Shown here: positions 43,115 through 53,223 of the stretch, piece after piece
How the letters are laid out: every line of letters begins with the position of its first letter
Position numbering within the stretch: position 1 is the first letter of the stretch
Source: CBDFLS01 sp965249185
GTDB lineage: Bacteria; Chloroflexota; Dehalococcoidia; Lucifugimonadales; Australimonadaceae
Length of the DNA: 64,000 nt
Direction: 5' to 3'
NCBI GenBank assembly: GCA_965249185.1
Contig: CBDFLS010000002.1
Coordinates: 930,001-994,000 of the forward strand
The notes under the pieces: generated by a model
Told to the model about the DNA's origin: nothing
The model's database searches: none
What the model saw: only the letters and a program-made list of their open reading frames with translations
Made by a program: the position numbers and the translations under genes

Positions 43115-44470
43115 CTACCCTGGTGCTGGATGGAGCCCGGCGATACGCTCCAACACTTGCCGGAATACCTCCCGGGACACTGCCACCTCAGCAAGCTGAA
43201 ACACCAACCTCCTGGCATGCCGCACCAGACGTCCACCCATCTTGATGAGCTTGGTCTGCACGCTTCGCAGTGACCAGTGTTTCACTGACTCTGGCAAAGT
43301 CAGCCTTCTCATGAAGTTGCCCAGGTTGTAGGCCAGCACAAACAGCCACAGCCTCACCTGGTTAGCAACGAACCTGTGACACGAGAGCCGCGTCCAGTTC
43401 AGGGCGTATTTACCTTCCTTGATCCACTGCTCGGCCGTGCCCCGCCCGTTGTAGAAGTGGGTTACGCCTGCCGGCGGTAGGTTGAGGTTGGTGACGACGA
43501 ACCCGACCCTCGGGAATAGCTCACCCTGGCGCCACTCCACCTTGGCGACCACACGCCGGGGAATGTCCCAGCTCTGGGCCTGGTAAACGAAGTCGTGATA
43601 CCGGACTACGGGCTTCCCTTCGACAGGCTCAGGGCAGGCTTTAGGCGGCCTGCCCACGGGCCGCTTCAGCAGGTGCCGGATGTTTCCTTGTAATACCTCG
43701 TTGGCCGGAAGCCGCATAGCGTAGCCAGTGTCCCTTGACTCCAGGTACTCGTACACCTCGGGCTTGGCAAAGGCAGCATCGGCCCGGAACAGCAGCCGGA
43801 CTCCTTTCTCCTGGTATCGCTTCACGACTGGCTCCAGAACCTCCCGCCACCGCTCAGCGCTGTGGACGTTGCCCGGGCGAAGCATTGCACCTTCGCAATC
43901 TCCGAAATGGTTGAACAGGAAGAGCGGGTGATAACATACGGACTCGAAGTGGCCGTTGTAGGCGACTCCCTCTTGCTGCCCATGCACCGGGCTTTCAGAG
44001 CTGTCCATGTCTAGGATAACTCGCTGGTGAGATGTCTGGGCCATGGCCCTGTCCACCCACTGAACATTCAGGCGCGCAAGCCCATCCAGGTTTTCCTCTT
44101 CGGTTAACACCTCAGTCTCAAATCGGCTCATAGTATTGGTGCTGGCTGCCTGCTTATCAGTACCTTGCCACCCGACGATGACACGCATAGCCGGGTCTTG
44201 GGCAAGCCGTTCAGCGTCGTTGGTGTCCTCATAGCCAGCGAGACGGCTATACACCGATTGTCTGAGCAAGGGCAACAGCGGGTGTTGCACATTGCGGCCG
44301 GTGCGGCTTTCATGGATATAATCGTTGGCTGTCTCTGTGAGCCCCAGAGCGGCATCAAGCTCGCGGCACGCCAGGAGTCCGGCGTCCGAGGTGATGGTAG
44401 CGCCACGAAAATCCAGGCGGACTCTGCGGTCGAATTGGAGCTTCAAAGGGGTGTCGGAGCTTTCACCCAT
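43115..44470 (-). CDS. IS1380-family transposase with an embedded PEPVEG repeat
   Basis: A 451-residue DDE transposase. Motifs: TSDAGLLACRELDAALGL at the N-terminus, YEDTNDAERLAQDPAMR, the catalytic VILDMDSSESPVHGQQEG, VRLLFRADAAFA, and NGRGTAEQWIKEGKYAL near the third acidic residue. All are typical of IS1380. At about residue 281 the in-frame segment ACPEPVEGKP interrupts a less conserved loop. It is the translation of the palindromic repeat at 43613-43640 and keeps the frame open. Confidence 0.9.
   Translation of the reverse strand: MGESSDTPLKLQFDRRVRLDFRGATITSDAGLLACRELDAALGLTETANDYIHESRTGRNVQHPLLPLLRQSVYSRLAGYEDTNDAERLAQDPAMRVIVGWQGTDKQAASTNTMSRFETEVLTEEENLDGLARLNVQWVDRAMAQTSHQRVILDMDSSESPVHGQQEGVAYNGHFESVCYHPLFLFNHFGDCEGAMLRPGNVHSAERWREVLEPVVKRYQEKGVRLLFRADAAFAKPEVYEYLESRDTGYAMRLPANEVLQGNIRHLLKRPVGRPPKACPEPVEGKPVVRYHDFVYQAQSWDIPRRVVAKVEWRQGELFPRVGFVVTNLNLPPAGVTHFYNGRGTAEQWIKEGKYALNWTRLSCHRFVANQVRLWLFVLAYNLGNFMRRLTLPESVKHWSLRSVQTKLIKMGGRLVRHARRLVFQLAEVAVSREVFRQVLERIAGLHPAPG
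43613..43640. repeat. PEPVEG-type palindromic repeat inside the transposase gene
   Basis: CCCTTCGACAGGCTCAGG lies within the coding sequence and encodes PEPVEG on the minus strand. CCCTTCGACAGGCTCA also begins the intergenic element at 62518. This is a half copy of that dispersed repeat. Confidence 0.7.
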
Positions 44471-44693
44471 TGGGTGCCTCCAGCGAGATTGCGGTATCCA
44501 GAACTAGGCCCGCTAGCTCGGCCAGTCTAGCACCCACACTGCTCATAATGCCCAGGTAGGCGGCTCAAATAGGCAGCACTCTTACCGGATTACGACGCAC
44601 CCACGCGGCTGATCTGGGAAATGTGGGTTCATAGGCCGTGAAGAAGAGATCGACACGGTTAAAGGCTTTCTTCCCACCGCTCGCCTGATCACG

Positions 44694-46664
44694 TTGATAG
44701 GCGCTGGTGGCTCGGGCAAGACAAGACTAGCGCAGGAAATCGGAGCTTTGCTCATCGAGAATTATCTGGACGGGGTCTGGTTTGTCGGGCTGGCAAGTCT
44801 GTCGGATCCCAAGATGTTGCGACCCCAGGTCGCCGACACTTTCCACGTAGGTGAAGACGCTCTAAATAGGCATCTTCAAGAGAAATCGCTCTTACTCATT
44901 CTCGACAATTGTGAGCATTTGCTTACTGGCGTCGCCTCGCTCGTCCAATGGCTACTCACTTGCCCTGGTGTCACCGTGATTGCCACTAGCAGAGAGGCCC
45001 TGAACCTGGCGGGCGAGCGAACGTTCCAAGTGCCGCCGTTATCGGTCCCTGACAACAACCCCGACCAAGGCCTTATGGTCGGATACCCCTCGGTGCAACT
45101 GTTCCTAGAACGGGCGCAGACTACGAATCCTGCGTTTGAGTTAACGACGAGCAACGCAGCAGCTGTTGGCCAGATCGTGCGGAGACTCGATGGAATTCCC
45201 TTGGCGATTGAGTTAGCAGCGGCCCGCGTTAAATTGCTTCAACCGGCCGAAATCGCCAACCGACTTGATGAATGCTTCAAGATTCTCAAGGGAGGACCTG
45301 TCGATGCCTTGCCGCATCACCAGACGCTTGAGCGAGCCATCGACTGGAGCTACGACATGCTGGACCCCGAGCAGCAATTGCTCTTCCGCCAACTATCAGT
45401 GTTTCGGGGTGGGTTCACTTTCCCTTCTTGCAGCGCTGTCAGCAGCACCGGCGATGAGTATGAACTCCTGGATGTACTCGGCCAGCTTGTGGACAAATCG
45501 CTCGTGCGGACTATGCCCACTAGTGGAGAGGCGCGATACGCTCTATTGGAGCCGTTACGGCAGTACGCCGCCGCCCGGATCGCCGAAGGCGAGGCGGCGG
45601 AAGCAGGTGGTCGACATGCTCGTTACTTTCTGAACCTCGCGGAGCAGGCTGCGCCGGAGCTTCACGGCCCACGCGTGCTTGAATGGGCCGCCCTACTGGA
45701 GATGGAACACCCCAATCTCCTCGTCGCCCTCGGATGCGCTCTCGAGTCTGGCGATTCGGATCTCGCACAGCGTACTGCGGCTGCCTTGACCTGGTTTTGG
45801 ATAGGACATCGACACGTGGCAGAGGCCGTCGAATGGTTTGACCGAGTTCTGGCCGTCGATGGGGGTTCTTCGAGATCACGTGCTTTAGCACTCATTCACT
45901 CTGGCTTTGCGCTGTCGATGGTGCGTCAGGATGACTTGGAGAGTTGTCTGGCACGAATCCGTGTTGGCCTAGCTCTTTTCCGTGAGCTAGAAGACGAGCA
46001 AGGGGTTAAGACTGCAGAGACCTACGATGCGGTGATTCTGTGGAACCAGAGGAATCTCAAGGACTCGAGCCAAAGATTCGGAGAGATCCAGGTGGCCCAA
46101 CGGGCCTATGGCTTTGAGTGGGGGGACGCATTTTGCGGCTGGTTCCTGGCTTCCGCCGAGTGGTTTGCAGGAAACGGCGCACGGGCAATCGAGCATCACA
46201 CTAGGGGCTTGGAGATCTTCCGTCGCGTAGGCGACCTTGGGTTAACGGCCTGGACGCTTCTTCCCCTAGCAAACATCGCCTTATATGACAATGATTTGGA
46301 CAAGGCTGCAGCGCTGTACGATCAATGCCTTTCTATGATGAACGATCTAGGAGACCGTCACGGAATTGGTGCGGTGTTGCTGGGACTCGGGATAGTGGCC
46401 CATTTCCGCGGCGAGAGGGTCGAGACCAAGCGACTCCTCGTGGAGGCGCAGACAAATTTGCGAGAAGGGGGTGGGGGCCAGGGACTGTCCTGGCCCATTT
46501 CGAATGTTCTGGTCGACACCAGCACCCGCGAACTCTTGGTCACGGCGACAGACCGATATCAAGCTGGGTTGAATCTGCCGCCTTCCGCCTGGATCCACAT
46601 GGTGTGTTCAGACGGAGAGGCCTGGCTGGCACGTACAAATCCCAACTCGCGACCTACCCCCTAA
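44694..46664 (+). CDS. COG3903-type NB-ARC/AAA ATPase with TPR-like tail, 5' truncated
   Basis: The frame is open from 44613 and encodes GFIGREEEIDTVKGFLPTAR, then Walker A (LIGAGGSGKTRLA), LLLILDNCEHL (Walker B) and VIATSREALNLAGE, followed by PLAIELAAARVKLL and a winged-helix-like LVDKSLVR region. This is a signal-transduction ATPase of the kind found with LuxR, SARP or adenylate cyclase modules. No ATG/GTG/TTG precedes the FIGREEE motif, so TTG 44694 would start inside it; the 5' end is missing. The C-terminus also stops without the usual HTH. It borders the IS1380 element, so this is probably a broken gene. Confidence 0.65.
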   Translation: MIGAGGSGKTRLAQEIGALLIENYLDGVWFVGLASLSDPKMLRPQVADTFHVGEDALNRHLQEKSLLLILDNCEHLLTGVASLVQWLLTCPGVTVIATSREALNLAGERTFQVPPLSVPDNNPDQGLMVGYPSVQLFLERAQTTNPAFELTTSNAAAVGQIVRRLDGIPLAIELAAARVKLLQPAEIANRLDECFKILKGGPVDALPHHQTLERAIDWSYDMLDPEQQLLFRQLSVFRGGFTFPSCSAVSSTGDEYELLDVLGQLVDKSLVRTMPTSGEARYALLEPLRQYAAARIAEGEAAEAGGRHARYFLNLAEQAAPELHGPRVLEWAALLEMEHPNLLVALGCALESGDSDLAQRTAAALTWFWIGHRHVAEAVEWFDRVLAVDGGSSRSRALALIHSGFALSMVRQDDLESCLARIRVGLALFRELEDEQGVKTAETYDAVILWNQRNLKDSSQRFGEIQVAQRAYGFEWGDAFCGWFLASAEWFAGNGARAIEHHTRGLEIFRRVGDLGLTAWTLLPLANIALYDNDLDKAAALYDQCLSMMNDLGDRHGIGAVLLGLGIVAHFRGERVETKRLLVEAQTNLREGGGGQGLSWPISNVLVDTSTRELLVTATDRYQAGLNLPPSAWIHMVCSDGEAWLARTNPNSRPTP

Positions 46665-46734
46665 CTACGAACCACATATAGCGTTACATACCAACCCGCA
46701 GCCATTACAGGGTCTTGCCTGCTCGCAAAGGATT

Positions 46735-46930
46735 TCCTTTTGGAACGGGCCAAATCAGGAGTTGCTCAGGAACAGATTCAGGCCGGTTGGGCCGCCCCCG
46801 TTTCGGAGCGAGGCTCCGCCGCCAGTAAGTGCAACTGCGGGTGAGCCTAGGCCATGAGCGAGGCTGACTCCGTGGGCATTCCCGACTCCGCCAGCACCGC
46901 CTGGAACGCCCCCTTCGGCCCGCCGCGGAC
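46735..46930. repeat. Dispersed repeat of about 195 bp, copy 1
   Basis: From TTTCCTTTTGGAACGGGCC to GCCCCCTTCGGCCCG this matches 59150-59345 at roughly 85 percent by eye, including AGTTGCTCAGGAACAGATT and GTGAGCCTAGGCCA. On the minus strand one end encodes KGAFQAVLAESGM, shared with copy 2, so the unit contains a gene 3' end. The remainder of 46665-47094 holds no gene. Confidence 0.7.
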
Positions 46931-47094
46931 CGCCGCCTTCGCATCGCGGAAGACCCGGTTGACGCTCCCACGGCGCCAACCTACACTGGCGCCCTGTCTG
47001 CGACATCCCGGCCACAGCACCCCGGCGAGGGCTTGCTGGCGACTGTAAGCACAAGCGGTCCGGGACCCCGCGTTTAACAAGAGAGAGGTGCGCC

Positions 47095-48840
<1,746 letters not shown>

Positions 48841-48849
48841 GCGGGAAGT

Positions 48850-49050
48850 TCCCGTCATTCTGAGTCCCGATACGTCGGGACGAGGAATCTAGCGTTAGGC
48901 CCTTCACCGAGTTCAGGGTGACAGGAGAGCAAGCCGGTGACGGACGAAGACTCCAACGGGAGTCGGACCTTGCGTGGACTTCTCCCCGAACGAGATTCTT
49001 CAGTCGTCCACCCAGGGAGGTCTCCCTCGGAATGACGGCAGTGGAGGGTT
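48850..49050. repeat. Composite palindromic intergenic repeat
   Basis: The block begins CGTCATTCTGAG and ends CTCGGAATGACG, with inner GAATCT/AGATTC arms and GTCCCGATACGTCGGGAC (perfect arms). A central CCCTTCACCGAGTTCAGGG segment resembles the PEPVEG element. This is a typical dispersed nested palindrome without coding content. Confidence 0.65.
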
Positions 49051-49100
49051 GAAGACCAGGTCCGCCCCCCCAACTCTTGAACAAATCCCGGAGCCACCCC

Positions 49101-50189
49101 ATGCCCAACATCCCCGAAACGGTGAACGTGCTGGTCCTGCCCAACCTGGACGACGCCGAGATCGAGCGCATCCGCGCCGTGGCGCCGGACCGGCTCAAGG
49201 TCACGCCCCTGTGGGCTGACTTCTTCCAGGAGCTGGAGCAGGACTGGCCCGCCAAGATGCTGGCTCGCCACAAGAGGGATGGGCCTCCCCAGCCCCGCTT
49301 CACGCCCCAGGAGCGGGAGGCGCTGCTCCAGGAGGCCCACGTCATCCTCATCGCCCTGCCCTTCCTGAAAAGCCTCTACCCCCGCACCCGCAACCTGCGC
49401 TGGATGCACTTCTCCTTCGCGGGCGTCTCCGACCTGCGCGAGACGTCGCACTGGCGGATGCCCGTGACCGTCACCAGCGCCCGCGGCTACGCCCTCGCCC
49501 TACCCATCGCCGAGACGGTGATGGCCGGCGCGCTCATGTTCGCCAAGCGGCTGAACGAGGCGACCAAGATCTCGCTGCAGGGCAACGTCCAGCCCTCCGG
49601 CATGGCGCGCCGGCCCAAGATGCGCGTGCTGGAGGGCATGACCATGGGCGTTATCGGCCTGGGCGGGATAGGCTGGCACGTGGCCCACCTGTCTAAGGCC
49701 TTCGGCATGCGGGTGGTAGCCACCCGCCGGTCGGCCCAGCGCCGCACCGCCGGCGCGGACGGCGTGGACGAGCTGTTCCCGCCATCGGAGCTGAGCGTCA
49801 TGCTTGGCCAGTGCGACGTGGTGGCCCTCTGCACCATGCTCACCGAGGAGACCAGGGGCATCCTGAACGCGGAGACCTTCGCCAGCATGAAGGACGGCGC
49901 CTACGTCATCAACATCGCCCGCGGCGAGCTCATCGATGTTCCCGCTCTGGTCCGGGCGCTCCGCTCCGGCAAGCTGGGCGGCGCCTATCTGGACGTGTGG
50001 GACGACGACTTCAATCAGCCTCCCGACCCCGAGCTAGCCGCGCTGCCAAACGTGGTGCTGACTGCCCACACGTCGGGGCTTGCCGACTGGGGCTACCACC
50101 ACGGGGTGCGGCTCTTCCGGGAGAACCTGCGCCGGTTCCTGGATGGCACGCCCCTGGAGAACGTGATGGACTGGGACCGAGGCTACTAG
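49101..50189 (+). CDS. D-2-hydroxyacid dehydrogenase, tandem copy 1
   Basis: A 362-residue NAD(P)-dependent dehydrogenase. The coenzyme domain has VIGLGGIGWHVAHLSK, ATRRS at the end of strand 2, and INIARGELID with the catalytic Arg; DPELAALPNVVLTAHTSG carries the Glu and His region. The catalytic domain lies at both ends, as usual. The start at 49101 has GGAG nine bases upstream; an upstream TTG is less likely. It is closely similar to the next gene, including the 3' flank, so they arose by tandem duplication. Substrate is unknown (glyoxylate/hydroxypyruvate reductase-like). Confidence 0.87.
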   Translation: MPNIPETVNVLVLPNLDDAEIERIRAVAPDRLKVTPLWADFFQELEQDWPAKMLARHKRDGPPQPRFTPQEREALLQEAHVILIALPFLKSLYPRTRNLRWMHFSFAGVSDLRETSHWRMPVTVTSARGYALALPIAETVMAGALMFAKRLNEATKISLQGNVQPSGMARRPKMRVLEGMTMGVIGLGGIGWHVAHLSKAFGMRVVATRRSAQRRTAGADGVDELFPPSELSVMLGQCDVVALCTMLTEETRGILNAETFASMKDGAYVINIARGELIDVPALVRALRSGKLGGAYLDVWDDDFNQPPDPELAALPNVVLTAHTSGLADWGYHHGVRLFRENLRRFLDGTPLENVMDWDRGY

Positions 50190-50220
50190 CCAGGGCACAG
50201 CCCTGGACCCACGTGCGGGG
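50187..50220 (+). repeat. Duplicated 3' flank hairpin, copy 1
   Basis: From the TAG stop, CCAGGGC-ACA-GCCCTGG forms a perfect stem. The whole 34-bp flank recurs with three changes at 51437-51470, and its first part after the polA stop at 62230. It may act as a terminator although no T tract follows. Confidence 0.55.
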
Positions 50221-50353
50221 CCCGGTTCGTCCGTGGTAGCCCGCTACTGAGCCCACACCGGGGCGCTAACAGGGTGCAACCCCGCACAGGCTCCGGCGTG
50301 GTATCCTCGACCCTGCGGTTTCATCTAGCCATCAGTGTCCATGAGGCAGGCCC

Positions 50354-51439
50354 ATGCCTAAGCCACTCCAGCACGTGAAGGTCATGACGGTGTACCCGTT
50401 CGACGAGCCGGTGCTCGAGCGCATGCGCGCCGTGGCGCCAGGCCGCGTGGAGGTCATTCCGATGTGGGGCGACCTCTACGCGGAGATTGAGCGGGAGTCG
50501 CCGTCGCAGTTGGCGCGCTACCTGCGCGGCAAGGTCCCAGAGCCCCTGCACCCCCCCGAGGAGCGGGAGTCGCTGATCGGCCAGGCCGATGTCGTCTACC
50601 TCAGCCTGCCGGGGCCCAGCACCCTACCCGCACGGGCCAAGAGCGCCCAGTGGTTCCACATCCCCTTCGCCGGCGTGTCGAACCTCAGGGGCACCGCTTT
50701 CTGGGGCATTCCGACCATGGTGACCAGCTCCCGGGGCTACACCCAAGCGCTGCCCATCGCCGAGATGGTGCTGGCCACCACCTTCATGTTCGCCAAGCGG
50801 CTGGACCTAGCGGTGAAGGACACCATGGAGGGCAAGGTGGGCGCCTTCGGCTCGGCCCCCAGACCCACGACCCGCGTGGTGGAGGGCACGACCATGGGCA
50901 TCATCGGTCTGGGGGGCATCGGCCGGCACGTGGCCCGCCTGGCCAAGGCCGCGGGCATGCGGGTGGTGGCCAACCGGTGGTCCGCCGAGCGCCGCATGGC
51001 CGATGTGGACGGCGTCGACGAGTTGTTCCCCGCCCGCGAGCTCCACGCCATGCTGGGCCAGTGCGACTTCGTGGCCATCTGCGCCATGCTCACCGCCGAG
51101 AATGAGGGTGTGCTCAACGCTGAGGCCTTCGCCAGCATGAAGGACGGCGCCTTCGTCATGAACATCGCCCGCGGCGAGATCATCGATGAGCCCGCCCTGA
51201 TCCAAGCGCTCCGCTCCGGCAAGCTCGGCGGCGCCTACATCGACGTATGGCGCGACGACACCAAGGTCCCGCCGAACCCGGAGCTCGCCGCCCTGCCCAA
51301 CGTGGTCTTGACCCCCCACATCTCGGGCATGACTGACGTCTCCCACGCCTTCGGCCTGGACCTCTTCTGCGAGAACCTGCGCCGCTTCACGAACGGCGAG
51401 CCGCTGGAGAACGTGGTGGACTGGGCCCGCGGGTACTAG
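50354..51439 (+). CDS. D-2-hydroxyacid dehydrogenase, tandem copy 2
   Basis: A 361-residue paralogue of the preceding gene. It shows IIGLGGIGRHVARLAKAAG, MNIARGEIIDEPAL with the catalytic Arg, and NPELAALPNVVLTPHISG with the catalytic His. ATG 50354 follows a GAGGCAGG ribosome-binding region. The two proteins align over their whole length, with greater divergence in the first 110 residues, suggesting different substrates after duplication. Confidence 0.87.
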   Translation: MPKPLQHVKVMTVYPFDEPVLERMRAVAPGRVEVIPMWGDLYAEIERESPSQLARYLRGKVPEPLHPPEERESLIGQADVVYLSLPGPSTLPARAKSAQWFHIPFAGVSNLRGTAFWGIPTMVTSSRGYTQALPIAEMVLATTFMFAKRLDLAVKDTMEGKVGAFGSAPRPTTRVVEGTTMGIIGLGGIGRHVARLAKAAGMRVVANRWSAERRMADVDGVDELFPARELHAMLGQCDFVAICAMLTAENEGVLNAEAFASMKDGAFVMNIARGEIIDEPALIQALRSGKLGGAYIDVWRDDTKVPPNPELAALPNVVLTPHISGMTDVSHAFGLDLFCENLRRFTNGEPLENVVDWARGY

Positions 51440-51501
51440 CCAGGGCACGGCTCTGGCCCCACGTGCGGGGGCCCAAATCACCAGACAGCAGACACGAACG
51501 G

Positions 51502-51566
51502 GGAGATGGGTCCTCCCCCATCTCCGCCACGGATACGGAAAAGGCCCCTCAACTGCCGAAAGGGGC
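51502..51566. repeat. TCCCCCATCTCC repeat with adjacent GC hairpin
   Basis: GGAGATGGG and CCCATCTCC pair at 51502-51525; GCCCCT and AGGGGC pair at 51544-51566. The arrangement matches 57514-57570, where AAGGGGC pairs with GCCCCTT. It looks like a mobile terminator-type repeat. Confidence 0.5.
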
Positions 51567-51715
51567 ATTCTGCTTGCAACTCATTCTTCGATGTCTGCGG
51601 CCGATGACGAGGCATGTCCGGCTGGCTTGCCTCCGTCTCAGCATCCCGAATACCGTCGCCCTCGCCATTAGCACAGCCAACAGCAACCTTTGACTCTCGG
51701 TGAGACTGGCGGCAC
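51550..51715 (-). pseudogene. Decayed surface-protein tail (LRRRQAS type)
   Basis: On the minus strand a frame reads SLTESQRLLLAVLMARATVF followed by GMLRRRQASR, ending at a stop near 51551. The hydrophobic stretch and LRRRQAS end parallel the remnant at 30061-30192, and the surrounding DNA is also similar (GTCTG...GCTTGCCT...CTCAGCATC). No upstream body is present. Confidence 0.4.
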
Positions 51716-51782
51716 CCTAGAGCATCGGAAGGCCCTGCACCGACCGGCCAACTTAGGCCACGCCATACGGTAGACTGGTCGA

Positions 51783-53063
51783 ATGTCCGGCCCAGACAGC
51801 CTTGCCGGCCGCCCAGCGCGCCCGTGGCCAGCCCGCCTGCCGTTCTTCTACGGCTGGGTCATCCTGCCGTCTGCCGCGTTAGCCCTCTTCGTGTCCGGAC
51901 CCGGACAAACCTTTGCTGTTTCGATGTTCGTCGATTCGTTCATCGATGAGTTCGGGTGGTCTCGCACCTTCCTGTCGGGGCTGTACACGGCGGGCTCGCT
52001 GACGGCTGCTGGAGCGATGTTCGGCGTCGGCTGGCTGTTGGACCGCTTCGGCGCGCGAGTGATGCTGACCGGCATTTCCCTGCTCATGGGCTTCGCCGCT
52101 TTATGGATGAGCACGGTGTCCAATCAGCTTGAACTGTACGCGGGCTTTGCGGCGCTGCGGCTGCTCGGCCAAGGCTCCCTCACGCTGGTCCCCACCGCAC
52201 TCGTCGCGGTGTGGTTCGTTCGCAAGCGTGGGAGAGCGACCGCCTTTGCGAGTCTGGGCATGATGGCCAGTCAAGTGTCGTTCCCACCGCTGATCCACGT
52301 GCTGATCTCAAACTACGACTGGCGCGGCGCCTGGGTTGTCCTGGCGCTCGTCGTCTGGGCTGTGCTGCTTCCTGTCAGCGTGCTGCTCGTGCGGCGGAGT
52401 CCTGAGTCTGTTGGCTTACGCCCAGACGGCGGCGTAGCTTACGCGCCCCCGGACGTGCCTGGCGGGAATGGTGGTGGGAGCGATTGGCCTCTTCGTCGCG
52501 CAGCTCGGACACGGGCGTTCTGGCTCGTGCTCGCGGCGAGCTCGTCCCCGTCGCTGATCAGCACCGCCCTCGTCTTCCACCAAGTCGATGTGCTGGGTGC
52601 CCAGGGTGTCGGGGCAGGCGTTTCCGCTGCCGTGCTTAGCGTGATGGGTCCCGCCTCGTTCACGGGGGTTATGGTGGCCGGGTTTCTCGCCGACCGGTAC
52701 CCAAACCGCTACCTACTGGTCATCGGCCAGCTACTGCTCATGGGCGCCATGGCGCTGGTCACGTTTCTCACCACGTCCTGGCAAGCCCTGGTGTACGGGG
52801 CTATGATCGGGTTTGCCAGCGGATTCACTACCACCGTGTCGGCCGTGATCTGGCCCAACTATTACGGCAGGCGTTTCATCGGCAGCATCCGCGGCTTCGC
52901 GGCGATGATGATGGTTGCCGCAGCAGCGCTCGGTCCGCTTTCGCTCTCGCTGGGATTCGACCTGACCCAGTCGTATCCTACGGTGCTCGGTATCGCGTTG
53001 GTGCTGCCCGCCGTCTGCGGAGTGATGGGCTACGCCGCGCATCCGCCGGTTTCCCGTCGTTAA
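51783..53063 (+). CDS. MFS transporter (oxalate/formate antiporter-like)
   Basis: A 426-residue major facilitator with about 12 membrane helices. The first loop motif is WLLDRFGARVMLTGISLLMG (GxLaDRxGxR type) and the second half has GFLADRYPNRYLLVIGQLL. The opening FFYGWVILPSAALALF resembles monocarboxylate/oxalate-type MFS proteins. ATG 51783 gives the full first helix. Substrate is unknown; the nearby hydroxyacid dehydrogenases would fit a carboxylate. Confidence 0.85.
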   Translation: MSGPDSLAGRPARPWPARLPFFYGWVILPSAALALFVSGPGQTFAVSMFVDSFIDEFGWSRTFLSGLYTAGSLTAAGAMFGVGWLLDRFGARVMLTGISLLMGFAALWMSTVSNQLELYAGFAALRLLGQGSLTLVPTALVAVWFVRKRGRATAFASLGMMASQVSFPPLIHVLISNYDWRGAWVVLALVVWAVLLPVSVLLVRRSPESVGLRPDGGVAYAPPDVPGGNGGGSDWPLRRAARTRAFWLVLAASSSPSLISTALVFHQVDVLGAQGVGAGVSAAVLSVMGPASFTGVMVAGFLADRYPNRYLLVIGQLLLMGAMALVTFLTTSWQALVYGAMIGFASGFTTTVSAVIWPNYYGRRFIGSIRGFAAMMMVAAAALGPLSLSLGFDLTQSYPTVLGIALVLPAVCGVMGYAAHPPVSRR

Positions 53064-53098
53064 GGCCCCGGCCCACAGTTCCGATTTAAGCCCTTTCT

Positions 53099-53223
53099 TT
53101 GCATTCCTATTGGAGCCAATTCACGCCGCCGCGGTGCGCCCACTGCGGGATGCCCATGTGGGCACAGACCTATCGTAATGGCAATCGCTACTACCGAGAG
53201 CATCGAGGATCGCGAGAAGCAGT
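53099..53223 (+). pseudogene. Fragment of a large serine recombinase zinc-ribbon domain
   Basis: The short frame reads PRCAHCGMPMWAQTYRNGNR then YYREHRGSRE, matching the start of the recombinase zinc beta-ribbon domain of large serine integrases. Neither the catalytic domain nor the second CxxC is present. It is a relic trapped between the MFS gene and the NHL lipoprotein gene. Confidence 0.45.

Larger units (their letters stand above)
43100..44556 (-). mobile_element. IS1380-family insertion sequence (ends approximate)
   Basis: The transposase at 43115-44470 with short flanks. GGTGCT followed by G and TGG appears in inverted orientation near both proposed ends (about 43121 and 44531), but the outer bases match poorly and no target duplication was found. 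The limits given are therefore approximate. Confidence 0.6.
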
